From Ureibacillus massiliensis 4400831 = CIP 108448 = CCUG 49529 (GTDB taxonomy: Bacteria > Bacillota > Bacilli > Bacillales_A > Planococcaceae), in contig NZ_JPVQ01000016.1 of NCBI RefSeq assembly GCF_000772965.1, forward strand, positions 18,622 to 82,621: 64,000 nucleotides of DNA, read 5' to 3'. This document shows positions 26,825-35,047 of the stretch, one piece after another. The notes beneath the pieces are model-generated. The model did not search any database. It saw only the letters and a list, made by a program, of their open reading frames with translations, and was not told the origin of the DNA. Made by a program: the position numbers and the translations under genes. The stretch's first letter is position 1. Each line of letters opens with the position of its first letter.

Positions 26825-26992
26825 AGGAGTTAAGTGCTCATATGAATTAAGTAAGTGCCCCAAATAGTTACCTATGTGATCAAAATAAATTTATGTGATT
26901 CAAAGCATGTTACTCCGCTCAAAAGGGCTAATAAGTGCCTAAACAATCTACTAAGTGCCCCAAACAAGTACCTTTATTCCCAAATCATAAAT
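26825..26992. repeat. Degenerate ~20-bp tandem repeat array (about eight units)
   Basis: The gap between two converging transcripts holds units resembling TAAGTGCCCCAAACAAG. Core hexamers begin at 26831, 26852, 26873, 26892, 26912, 26932, 26952 and 26973, so the steps are 21, 21, 19, 20, 20, 20 and 21 bp. Units two, six and seven are closest to each other (TAAGTGCC then C or T then AAA). The fifth and eighth are the most degenerate. The period is not a multiple of three, so a repeated peptide is unlikely. There are no unique spacers, which rules out CRISPR. Confidence 0.7.
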
Positions 26993-27003
26993 TATTCTAT
27001 TAA

Positions 27004-27051
27004 AATAGAAAAACCTTCTAACAGTAATCCTTGTGATACTGTTAGAAGGTT
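27004..27051 (-). terminator. Terminator of the PfoR-like gene
   Basis: Perfect 15-bp stem (27012-27026 with 27037-27051). On the minus strand it is followed by TTTTCTATTTTA. Confidence 0.88.
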
Positions 27052-27073
27052 ATCCTTCGTCTCTATCATTCTT

Positions 27074-28111
27074 CTAATCAAAGTCTAATTTATAATCCTC
27101 ATCCTTAATCATTTTCAACTTCTTCTTGAATATATAAATGAAGAACAAGTTAAGAATAAGAGGTAGAATAAGGAACATGCTCAACATGATGGCTATATTT
27201 TGTGCAGTCCATCCACCTTCAGCTAGATTGATATAATTTAGTGGCCCTACAAGACCAGATAAACCAAAACCAGCACTGTATGGAGTTCCTTGTACATTTA
27301 ATAACCCTGCTAGAGCACCAAGTATAGCTGCCGAAATAAGCATTGGAAAGGCCATTTTAGGCTTCATAAAGAAGTTGCGCATTTGAATTTTTGGTGACCC
27401 TAACACATGAGCTAAAGCTGTTCCAAGAGCATTTGCTTTCATGCTAGCTAAGAATAGCCCCATACCAACGGCAACAATTCCAATATTTGCAGCACCTGAA
27501 CCAATTCCAGATAACATAATAACAGTTGCAACCCCCACAGTTGATAGAGGAGACATAATTAATATGCCGAATATAACCGCTAGTAAAGCGCCCATTAATA
27601 ATGGCTGTAAAGTTGTTAAGAAAGCAACTCCATCACCAATATAATTTGCTCCATTTTTTACATACGGTAAAATGGTATAACCAATCATACCTGGAATTAA
27701 TACTGAAAGCATTGGAATAAGTAAAATGGAGTAAGCTTTTAAACCTTCCCCTACAAGCTTTACAAACAATACAGCTAAGGCAGCTGTAATACCTGCATTT
27801 AAAGTTACACCGATGCCGTTCAATGTAAAAGCTCCTTCAGCCGTTTTAAGAATTGCACCACTACCAACGACAGTGGCAATTCCAACACTAGCTGTTTGGA
27901 TAGGTGTTAATTTAAACTGCATTCCAACTAACACCCCAGTTAAAACTGGTAACATACTCATGACAATAACAGTTGCATCAAGCAATCCTTGGAATACAGG
28001 TGCATGTGGAATAATCAATTTTAATATTTCACCAAGTAATGCATTCGGAATAAGTGCAACTACAATAGCAATACTCATACCGTTTAATAGTTTACTAAAA
28101 AAGTCCTTCAT
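27074..28111 (-). CDS. PfoR-like PTS EIIC-type membrane protein
   Basis: An integral membrane protein of 345 residues with about nine hydrophobic helices, many rich in Gly and Ala. It resembles the PTS_EIIC_2/PfoR family, seen in VLTGVLVGMQFKLTPIQTASVG, cited by LTGVLVG, and in GSGAANIGIVAVGMG and MKANALGTALAHVLGSPKIQMRNF, cited by LGTALAHVLGSPK. Members are annotated as sugar-PTS channels or as regulators, but no EIIA or EIIB domain is present here, so phosphotransfer is unproven. TGAGGAAAT precedes the ATG. It stands alone and its substrate is unknown. Confidence 0.75.
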   Translation of the reverse strand: MKDFFSKLLNGMSIAIVVALIPNALLGEILKLIIPHAPVFQGLLDATVIVMSMLPVLTGVLVGMQFKLTPIQTASVGIATVVGSGAILKTAEGAFTLNGIGVTLNAGITAALAVLFVKLVGEGLKAYSILLIPMLSVLIPGMIGYTILPYVKNGANYIGDGVAFLTTLQPLLMGALLAVIFGILIMSPLSTVGVATVIMLSGIGSGAANIGIVAVGMGLFLASMKANALGTALAHVLGSPKIQMRNFFMKPKMAFPMLISAAILGALAGLLNVQGTPYSAGFGLSGLVGPLNYINLAEGGWTAQNIAIMLSMFLILPLILNLFFIYIFKKKLKMIKDEDYKLDFD

Positions 28112-28368
28112 TTCTATTTCCTCAAATCTATTGTTGTATTTTATTAACTTAGTAAAGTAATTATAAAGTGATTTATTTTCAGAATCAACAAAAAATTTAA
28201 TGATTCAACGCGTTAAATCGACGAATGATGCTATTGTCGTATATTATTTCAAGTAATTTTATTTTTTTTAGGAAATTTGTACTTTTCATTAAAAAACATT
28301 TAAAAGGATAAAATTTAAACTTATGGGGAAAATATGAGAGATTAACATGTATTAAAGGAGTGGCTAAA

Positions 28369-28917
28369 ATGAAGAAATTTAAGTTAATACTCTCAGTACC
28401 GTTTTTGTGTATTTTACTGTTGGGGTGCAATACGGAAGAACAAGAGACAAATACGACGATAAATACTGAGCCTAATGTAGCTGATGATGAGGAAACTGGT
28501 AATAGAGCTTTAGAGGATCAAGATAATCAAGATGAAGATAATACAAATCAAGCTCAAGGGAATACAAATGCAAATAATGGAGGTGGAGAAGGGGATAAGC
28601 CCTATCTTTTTACTGATTTTGATTTAGACGTTGATTATGCAAATGATATTTCCTATGAAGCTGACTATGAGATAAATCAAAATGAGGTTAAAGCAGAAAT
28701 TGAGGATGAAATAAATAACATAGTACAAACTGGTGAAGAAGCAAAAACGACTTTAGAGGAGTATTTTGAGCAGTTAAGTTTCAATGAGCATTCCAAAGAC
28801 GAAGAAGTTGCTGGTCAGGTGATTGCAGCCTTCAGATTACCGGAGGACTACGTTTCTGTAGAGTTAGAAGTACGCTATGATTCAGGAACTGTGAAGGAAT
28901 ATAAATTTACAAAATAA
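28369..28917 (+). CDS. YusW-like lipoprotein
   Basis: A 182-residue lipoprotein with lipobox LLGC (Cys about 19). A low-complexity linker follows, rich in Glu, Asp, Asn, Gln and Thr, to about residue 90. The C-terminal domain resembles YusW-like proteins, with YEADYEINQNEVKAEIEDE, cited by YEADYE, and a closing YDSGTVKEYKFTK. AAAGGAG lies eight bases before ATG 28369; an earlier in-frame GTG at 28360 overlaps that site. Function is unknown. It is monocistronic. Confidence 0.75.
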   Translation: MKKFKLILSVPFLCILLLGCNTEEQETNTTINTEPNVADDEETGNRALEDQDNQDEDNTNQAQGNTNANNGGGEGDKPYLFTDFDLDVDYANDISYEADYEINQNEVKAEIEDEINNIVQTGEEAKTTLEEYFEQLSFNEHSKDEEVAGQVIAAFRLPEDYVSVELEVRYDSGTVKEYKFTK

Positions 28918-28924
28918 AGTGAAA

Positions 28925-28966
28925 AATGTCCCCAAATAGTCTGCACTATTGGGACATTTCTTTTTT
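28925..28966. terminator. Terminator shared by the YusW-like gene and guaD
   Basis: AATGTCCC...GGGACATT stem with inner AATAGT/ACTATT pairing, followed by TCTTTTTT on the plus strand. It overlaps the guaD stop region. Confidence 0.82.
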
Positions 28967-30326
28967 AATTACGTTTATGAACTAAGTTTCCTTGTACCCA
29001 AACCTCACGAATATTTTCAGGTCTAGAGAGATACATAATTTTTTCAAACACTTCATCTAATCGCTCATTAAATAGTGGGAGCTTTGCAGAAGGGATTAAT
29101 GTATCGATGATTTGAACATCCCATGCGAAGTTTTCTTCAATTTTCCCAATAGGAAGGCTTAGAGCATCCCCACCTCCCGCTGTTGCTAGATAGAAGGCTT
29201 CATTCATCGTGATTCTGGAAGAAGGAACTCCTCTAGTTTCTTTAGGAAGCTTTGGATCAACTCCTTCTTCTAACATTCTAGAAGAAATGACGGCTTGCCT
29301 TGCATTATCAAAAAGACTTGGAGAAAAACCGCCTGAAATATCTGTTCCAAGCCCTATATCCACACCTTTTGAATGCAGGTGAGCCACAGGTAACACACCG
29401 TTAGAAAAGAAGACATTAGATATCGGACAATGACTAATAGCTGTTCCGGTTTCAGCAAATAGTTCAGCATCGTCATCAGCAAGGAATGTACAATGAGCCA
29501 TGATGGATTTATCTTGTAATAGACCAAAATCATTTAATGCAAAGGCATCATGTTTATTAAATCTGTCAATAACATACTCGTGCTCCCAATCACTTTCACT
29601 GCAATGAGATTGAATATGTGTATCATATTTTGCTGCTAATCTCCCTAATCCTTCTAAAGCTTCGTCTGTACAGCTTGGAATAAAGCGAGGAGTAACAACT
29701 GGGTAAACTCCTTGTTTTGTTGATTTGGCTAAATCCTTCACAGCTATAATAAATTCTTCTGTTTCTTTTAAAGCAGTTTCAGTATCTTTATCTCGATAAT
29801 CAGGAGGGCATTGGTCCACGTTATCCATCACAACTTTACCGACAAGCCCTCTTTGACCTTGTTTAGCACATATTTCAGCTAATAAAATACTTGCTTCTTT
29901 ATGTACTGTCGCAAAATATAAAACAGTTGTCGTTCCATTAGCAAGTAATGTTCGAACTAAATCATCATAAACCTTTTCTGCGAATTCGATGTCTGAAAAC
30001 TTGGACTCAATCGGGAAGGTATACGTATTTAACCAATCATAAAGCGGAAGGTCAAGCGCGGTTCCTGATTGAGCCCATTGAGGAGCATGTACGTGTAAGT
30101 CGACAAAACCAGGCAATAAATATTGTCCTTTTTCTAATCGATGGAAGCTATCCTTAAACTCATATTGTTTTATAATTTCTTCATATTCAGCACTTTCAGG
30201 TGATACTAATTTTTCTATCATTCCATCTTCATTAATACAGAATAGATAATCTTTTAAAATTTCTATTTCTTTTGTTGATCTACTTGTGAAAGCAGTTCCT
30301 TGAAAAACTAATGCAAACTCCTTCAT
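28965..30326 (-). CDS. guaD: Guanine deaminase (amidohydrolase family)
   Basis: A zinc hydrolase of about 453 residues converting guanine to xanthine and ammonia. The amidohydrolase metal site is seen as LPGFVDLHVHAPQ, then QSHCSESDWEHEY, AHCTFLADDD and the final Asp in GLGTDISGG. The length and the ALDLPLYDWLNTYTFP segment fit the long TIM-barrel guanine deaminases rather than the short GuaD cytidine-deaminase type of B. subtilis. The start at 30326 fits AAAGGATG with good spacing; ATG 30335 is too near it. No purine riboswitch is visible upstream. Confidence 0.9.
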   Translation of the reverse strand: MKEFALVFQGTAFTSRSTKEIEILKDYLFCINEDGMIEKLVSPESAEYEEIIKQYEFKDSFHRLEKGQYLLPGFVDLHVHAPQWAQSGTALDLPLYDWLNTYTFPIESKFSDIEFAEKVYDDLVRTLLANGTTTVLYFATVHKEASILLAEICAKQGQRGLVGKVVMDNVDQCPPDYRDKDTETALKETEEFIIAVKDLAKSTKQGVYPVVTPRFIPSCTDEALEGLGRLAAKYDTHIQSHCSESDWEHEYVIDRFNKHDAFALNDFGLLQDKSIMAHCTFLADDDAELFAETGTAISHCPISNVFFSNGVLPVAHLHSKGVDIGLGTDISGGFSPSLFDNARQAVISSRMLEEGVDPKLPKETRGVPSSRITMNEAFYLATAGGGDALSLPIGKIEENFAWDVQIIDTLIPSAKLPLFNERLDEVFEKIMYLSRPENIREVWVQGNLVHKRN

Positions 30327-30697
30327 AGCGTTCATCCTTTTCTATATGAATTTTTAAGACTACACATGATAAGTAAAAAAATGATTCATTGCAATTGAAG
30401 ACTATATTAAGATGAGGTGTGATAACTACTGGTATAAATCATTTATACATAAAATGGTCATCTTTTCATTGGATTGTGTAAAGAGACCTGACAAGGAAGT
30501 TTAGTCTTTACCAAAATAAAGGCGAATGTGTTAAATCTTCTATTCAATAAGTATATAATATTTATTTGATTATTTCGTTTTTTGTGCATCTGGGGTTAAA
30601 TTTAAACGGTGTTTAAGCTATAAATGAAAAAAAGTGATGTTTTAGGGTACTTTAATTTATATTGCGTTTTACTAAATGAAGGGCGTGACAAATCAAC
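30327..30697. other. Intergenic region between guaD and the EndoQ-like gene
   Basis: About 370 bp holding the divergent promoters of both neighbours. A dyad GTAAAGA/TCTTTAC lies at 30478-30484 and 30505-30511 and could be an operator. I see no RNA gene, riboswitch or conserved reading frame. Confidence 0.4.
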
Positions 30698-31864
30698 ATG
30701 AAGCAATATTTCGCTGATTTACATATTCATATCGGTCGGACTGAAACTGGAAAGCCAGTCAAAATTACAGGAAGTAGAAATCTTACATTAAAGAATATTT
30801 TAGAGACAGCAAGCTCAAGAAAAGGGCTTGATATGATAGGGATTATCGATTGCCATTCACCGGAAGTCATTGAAGAGATGGAAGCTTTGATTGATAAGGG
30901 GGAAATGCAGGAGCTGGACGATGGCGGATTACAGTTTAAAACAACTACGTTAATTCCTGGTTCAGAAATTGAAATTTATGATTCAAATTGCCATGGTCCT
31001 ATTCATGTGCTTGCCTATTTTCCGACTCTTTCTATCATGGCTGAGTTTTCGAAATGGATGGGGTCCAACTTAAAAAATATTCAGTTGAGTTCCCAAAGAA
31101 TTTATTGTGATGGCGTTACATTGCAACGAAAAGTAAAAGAACTCGGAGGTATTTTTATTCCTGCCCACGTTTTCACACCATTCAAAAGCTTATATGGAAA
31201 AGGTGTAATTAGTAGCTTAACGGAAGTGTTTGATCCATCAATGATTGATGCAATTGAGCTTGGGCTAAGTTCGGATACAGAAATGGTAAACAGAATTAGA
31301 GAGTTAGAGCCATTTACATTCGTGACAAATTCAGATGCACATTCCCTTGGTAAGTTGGCAAGAGAATATCAAAAGATTCAATTAGAAAAACCAAGCTTTG
31401 AAGAGCTAAAGCTTGCATTATACGAAAATGAAGGACGAATTATTATTGAAAACTATGGGCTAAATCCACTACTTGGTAAATATCATTCAACAGCATGTGC
31501 ACATTGTGGTGAACCGATTACAAAAGAAATGACCATATGTCCAACTTGTGGAAGTAGTCAGTTTGTAAAGGGCGTTTCGTCACGAATTCAAGAGCTTTCT
31601 GATTTATCATATAAAGGGAAAAAACGCCCTAACTATATACATCAGGTACCTCTAGATTTCATCCCTGGTGTTGGACCAAAAACAATCGAACGGTTGTTAC
31701 ACGCTTTTGGAACGGAAATGAATATTCTCCATAATACGTCACTTACTGACCTAGAAGGAATAGTACCTAAAAAAATTGCTCAAACAATTGATCAGGCTAG
31801 AAAAGGAGAATTATTTATTGAAGTTGGTGGAGGTGGAGTTTATGGAAGGATAAAACAAAAATAA
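30698..31864 (+). CDS. Endonuclease Q-like protein (PHP domain, zinc ribbon, helix-hairpin-helix)
   Basis: A 388-residue protein of the TIGR00375/EndoQ family. Residues 1 to about 230 form a PHP phosphoesterase domain with DLHIHIG, IIDCHSP, PGSEIEI, PAHVFTPF and NSDAHSL. A zinc ribbon CAHCG...CPTCG follows at about 269-288. The end carries a helix-hairpin-helix, FIPGVGPKTIERLLHAFG. Archaeal EndoQ is known to cut DNA 5' of uracil, hypoxanthine, xanthine and abasic sites, and Bacillus members exist. I infer the same repair role here. The flanking guaD gene makes xanthine from guanine, possibly by chance. Confidence 0.86.
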   Translation: MKQYFADLHIHIGRTETGKPVKITGSRNLTLKNILETASSRKGLDMIGIIDCHSPEVIEEMEALIDKGEMQELDDGGLQFKTTTLIPGSEIEIYDSNCHGPIHVLAYFPTLSIMAEFSKWMGSNLKNIQLSSQRIYCDGVTLQRKVKELGGIFIPAHVFTPFKSLYGKGVISSLTEVFDPSMIDAIELGLSSDTEMVNRIRELEPFTFVTNSDAHSLGKLAREYQKIQLEKPSFEELKLALYENEGRIIIENYGLNPLLGKYHSTACAHCGEPITKEMTICPTCGSSQFVKGVSSRIQELSDLSYKGKKRPNYIHQVPLDFIPGVGPKTIERLLHAFGTEMNILHNTSLTDLEGIVPKKIAQTIDQARKGELFIEVGGGGVYGRIKQK

Positions 31865-31865
31865 A

Positions 31866-31907
31866 ACAAGCTACTGTTTAAGACGGGGAATCTTAAACGT
31901 AGCTTGT
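31866..31907 (+). terminator. Terminator-like hairpin after the EndoQ-like gene
   Basis: An almost perfect 17-bp stem (31866-31883 with 31891-31907) followed only by TTTATAG, so termination may be weak. Confidence 0.65.
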
Positions 31908-31989
31908 TTATAGGGATGTAATGCCACAAAGGACATTTATTTTATAGCAAATTGGGGAATTTGCTAGGGGATACAATAGTAATATGGCC

Positions 31990-32028
31990 AAATTTTTTAA
32001 ATTTTATTATTAATTATTTAAAAAATTT
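31990..32028. repeat. AT-only 13-bp inverted repeat
   Basis: Perfect arms AAATTTTTTAAAT and ATTTAAAAAATTT around a 13-nt AT-only loop, just past the carboxylesterase stop. No G or C occurs in the hairpin. Confidence 0.7.
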
Positions 32029-32036
32029 ATGAAAAA

Positions 32037-32783
32037 TTACTCATTCCATTTTAAACTTTCGAAGAAACGATACACTTCTTCAAAAACATACTCTTTTTCT
32101 TGATCAAGAGTTAAAATGTGGCCAGAATTAATAAAGCTTTTAACTGATTTAATTCGAGATTTTACAGAGTTATATATTAAATCTGCACTTTCGCAGTAAT
32201 ATTCATCATCACGTAGTCCACGTAAAATATGAACGGGTGTCTGAATTGTATCCAATTTTGAACTAGTATCATTGATGATACCTTGTAAATATTCAAGAGA
32301 TGGCATTTGAACATACTGGGCAACCTTGTCTGGATTGTCATTTTGTTCATCATATGTGCCAGATAATTTTTTATATTTTATCGTATAATCGATGATACGA
32401 CTTTGTAGGCTATCTACACTTTTAGCTAGTGCAGGTGCACTCATTGCAACGATTGCTTTTGTTGGGCGCTCTTCGCCAAGTCTTAACGAGAAAATTCCTC
32501 CAAGAGATACGCCAGCTACAGCAATCTCATCATAACCACGTTGTTTTAGTTCATCATAACCTTCTAAAACACTGTTCCACCACTCAATTGGATCCGTTTT
32601 GATAAGTGTTTCAGGATCACCACCATGTCCTTTGTATAATGGTGCATGAACTGTGTAATTACGTTCTGATAAATAACGACCTAATCTTTTAACATCGTTT
32701 GTGTTGCCAGTAAAACCATGAAGTAATAGAACAGCGCGATTTCCTGATTCTATTGTAAACGGTTTTGGCGGGATGATTTTCAT
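32037..32783 (-). CDS. Carboxylesterase, Est30/YvaK type
   Basis: A cytosolic alpha/beta hydrolase of about 248 residues that cleaves short-chain esters. The oxyanion-side LLHGFTGNTNDVK, nucleophile elbow GVSLGG, an acid in RGLRDDEYYCES and a His in SGHILTLDQEK form the catalytic set of thermostable Est30. The frame reaches 32819, but AAAGGAGT is correctly placed for MKIIPPKPF at 32783. It is divergent from a LysR regulator, which may control it. Natural substrate unknown. Confidence 0.9.
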   Translation of the reverse strand: MKIIPPKPFTIESGNRAVLLLHGFTGNTNDVKRLGRYLSERNYTVHAPLYKGHGGDPETLIKTDPIEWWNSVLEGYDELKQRGYDEIAVAGVSLGGIFSLRLGEERPTKAIVAMSAPALAKSVDSLQSRIIDYTIKYKKLSGTYDEQNDNPDKVAQYVQMPSLEYLQGIINDTSSKLDTIQTPVHILRGLRDDEYYCESADLIYNSVKSRIKSVKSFINSGHILTLDQEKEYVFEEVYRFFESLKWNE

Positions 32784-32902
32784 TTTTATAAGACTCCTTT
32801 TAATTCCTAGATGTGACAAAGAAATGAACTATTTGTAAAAGTAGTTGTTTTTTATTTTGAAATTTGATATGCAAACTTGATGTTTAAGCTTATTATAGAG
32901 GT

Positions 32903-32929
32903 AACAATACATAAGTACAATTTATTGTT
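32903..32929. promoter_or_regulatory. Candidate LysR operator
   Basis: Dyad AACAATA-N13-TATTGTT midway between the divergent esterase and LysR genes. It has the spacing and T-N11-A character typical of LysR sites. Inference only. Confidence 0.4.
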
Positions 32930-32979
32930 TTTATTAATATGATTCCAAAAAGTTATTAATCGAAAGAGGTATAAATTTC

Positions 32980-33873
32980 ATGGAAATTCAACAGCTAGAA
33001 TATTTTAAAGTCGTTGCAGAAATGCAACATATGACACATGCTGCAGAAAGATTGAATATCTCACAGCCAGCCTTGAGTAAGTCAATTTCAAATATAGAGC
33101 AAGAGATTGGTGTGCCTCTTTTTGATCGTCAAGGTAGATCAATTAGTTTAAATCGTTATGGAAAGCTTTTTTTAGAAAGTGTGGACAGTATTTTAAATGA
33201 GTTTCAAAAAGCAAAAGAAGAAATTGGAGGACTTGTTAAACCGGGATATGGTGTAGTGGCATTAGGCTTTATACATTCATTAGGTATGGAAGTAGTGCCG
33301 GAATTATTAGCGCATATACCAGAGAAGTATCCAAATATGAAGTTCACTTTAACGCAAGCTTCCTCCTACAATTTATTAAAATGGCTAGAAGAAGGAAATA
33401 TTGATTTATGTTTATCTCAAAGAATTCAGTCAAAAATAATTGATATACAATGGGAAGAACTTTGGAATGAAGAATTGTATGTCATAGTTCCGAAAAACCA
33501 TCGATTTGCCAATCGCGAATCCATTCGTCTTGAGGAAATAAAAGATGAACGATTCATATCCATTAAACCTGGAAATGCTTTAAGAAAAATTGTTGACTAT
33601 TTTCTCGAACAAGCAGGAGTGACAACAAACACGACATTTGCTGGGGAAGAAATGCATACTGTAGCAGGATTTGTTGGCGCAGGGTTAGGCGTATCATTAA
33701 TACCTGATATTAAGGGATTAAAGGAATACAATGTGAAAAAAATCCGAGTTAGTGAACCAATTTGCGAAAGAAAGATTGGGATAGCTTGGGTAGGTGGAAG
33801 ATATTTGTCGCCTGCTGCTACGCAATTTAAAAATTATTTATTGGAATACTTTACTGATCCAACGCAAAAATAG
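32980..33873 (+). CDS. LysR family transcriptional regulator
   Basis: A 297-residue regulator. The N-terminal helix-turn-helix reads HMTHAAERLNISQPALSKSI, followed by the linker helix and a two-lobed co-inducer domain (GVVALGFIHSLG, VAGFVGAGLGVSLIP). GAAAGAGGT precedes the ATG. It is divergent from the carboxylesterase, with about 195 bp between the starts, and a dyad lies in that gap. The inducer cannot be predicted. Confidence 0.92.
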   Translation: MEIQQLEYFKVVAEMQHMTHAAERLNISQPALSKSISNIEQEIGVPLFDRQGRSISLNRYGKLFLESVDSILNEFQKAKEEIGGLVKPGYGVVALGFIHSLGMEVVPELLAHIPEKYPNMKFTLTQASSYNLLKWLEEGNIDLCLSQRIQSKIIDIQWEELWNEELYVIVPKNHRFANRESIRLEEIKDERFISIKPGNALRKIVDYFLEQAGVTTNTTFAGEEMHTVAGFVGAGLGVSLIPDIKGLKEYNVKKIRVSEPICERKIGIAWVGGRYLSPAATQFKNYLLEYFTDPTQK

Positions 33874-33928
33874 AAATAACCTTTTCAAACCGGATAGATA
33901 ATTACAGCTTAGTGAAGGTGTGTAGTAC

Positions 33929-34804
33929 TTGTACGCAAATAAGGACGTAATTTTACAACTAATAAAAGATTCTTCGATACAAGTTGATCAACAAGATATA
34001 AACGAAATATTAGAACAGCTCGAAATCGCTAATACTGGAGATGTAGAGGCGATGGTCAATATAGCAAAGGCCTATAAAAAATTTAAAAAATATGACGGTT
34101 ATCTATTTTGGCTACAAAGCGCATCCTCAAAAGGATATCCTGATGCACAATATCTGCTTGCTAATTGCTATATTGATGGGGAGATTATGGAAGAGGACTA
34201 TGATGAAGCCTTTAAGCTTTATAAAAAAGCAGCCGAAGCAGGACATCCCGATGCAGCTAATAATTTAGCTGATATGTATATGAATGGCGAAGGTATTGAA
34301 GTGAATGAAAAAGAAGCGCTTAAGTGGTTTACATTTGCAGCAGAAAAAAATATTCCAGAGGCGATGTTTACGCTAGGTATTTTATATGAGCAAGGAATCG
34401 GAGTAGAAATAAATGAACAGCTTGCCTTCGAATATTATTTGCAGTCAGCTGAAAATGGATATGATGAAGCTCAATATCGAATTGGTTCCATTTATTTTGA
34501 AGGAATACTTGGAGTTGAAAGAAATATGGCTGTGGCAATCCAGTGGTTTGAAAAAGCAGCCAATCAATATCAAGTGGATGCCTTATTTAATTTAGGGTAT
34601 ATATATGAAAATGGTATAAGTGTAAAGCAAAATGGGAAAAGAGCGATTCAATATTACAATCAAGCAGCACTACTTGGTGATTTCCAATCAATGATTAATA
34701 TCGCCCATATATATGAACATGGAATTGATGTAAAAAAGGATTTGGAAAAAGCTAAAAAATGGCGCTTAAGGGCAGAAAAACAAATGATTGAGATTGAAAA
34801 ATAG
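33929..34804 (+). CDS. Sel1-repeat (TPR-like) protein
   Basis: A soluble 291-residue protein made largely of about six Sel1-like repeats of 36 residues from residue 48 on. Examples are AQYLLANCYIDGEIMEEDYDEAF, cited by its A..LA..Y..G pattern, AANNLADMYMNGEGIEVNEKEA and AMFTLGILYEQGIGVEINEQLA. Sel1 repeats are protein interaction scaffolds. No signal peptide or enzyme domain is present, so the partner is unknown. The start is TTG at 33929 after GAAGGTGT. The gene follows the LysR gene by 55 bp and ends at a terminator. Confidence 0.88.
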   Translation: MYANKDVILQLIKDSSIQVDQQDINEILEQLEIANTGDVEAMVNIAKAYKKFKKYDGYLFWLQSASSKGYPDAQYLLANCYIDGEIMEEDYDEAFKLYKKAAEAGHPDAANNLADMYMNGEGIEVNEKEALKWFTFAAEKNIPEAMFTLGILYEQGIGVEINEQLAFEYYLQSAENGYDEAQYRIGSIYFEGILGVERNMAVAIQWFEKAANQYQVDALFNLGYIYENGISVKQNGKRAIQYYNQAALLGDFQSMINIAHIYEHGIDVKKDLEKAKKWRLRAEKQMIEIEK

Positions 34805-34820
34805 GGTTGTCCCAGAAGAG

Positions 34821-34856
34821 AAGTACATTCCATTAATTTTGGAATGTACTTTTTAT
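34821..34856 (+). terminator. Terminator after the Sel1-repeat gene
   Basis: Perfect 11-bp stem AAGTACATTCC/GGAATGTACTT followed by TTTTAT. Confidence 0.88.
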
Positions 34857-34872
34857 ATAGTAATGCTCGTTT

Positions 34873-34915
34873 TTGATGGAGGCTTCGTGTTTCGCGGGCG
34901 ACCGTCATACATTGG
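34873..34915. other. Short GC-rich patch in an AT-rich gap
   Basis: The segment around GGAGGCTTCGTG and CGCGGGCGACCGTC is far richer in G and C than the surrounding DNA. It has no reading frame. It resembles a fragment of a GC-rich extragenic repeat or a relic of inserted DNA. Confidence 0.35.
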
Positions 34916-35047
34916 GAAATGATTATTTCAATTTTTTAACTTAACAATTAACAACATGTTACGAATTTTGTAAAAGAACAAACAATTATTATTATAGAAA
35001 AAGTTTATACTAGAGGTACAAGCGACTGACGCGAAGGAGTTGTGTAT

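Noticed and set aside
26825..26992. CRISPR array
   Set aside because: The repeats are degenerate and directly adjoining, with no unique spacers and no cas genes nearby.
26855..27088. Short open reading frame (77 codons) across the tandem array
   Set aside because: It has no ribosome binding site, the repeat period is not a multiple of three, and it runs into a terminator hairpin.
28112..28368. Riboswitch or long regulatory RNA between the PfoR-like and YusW-like genes
   Set aside because: I could find only AT-rich sequence with no conserved core or convincing stem.
30327..30697. Purine riboswitch upstream of guaD
   Set aside because: No GTTTCTAC core or matching P1 was seen on the minus strand.
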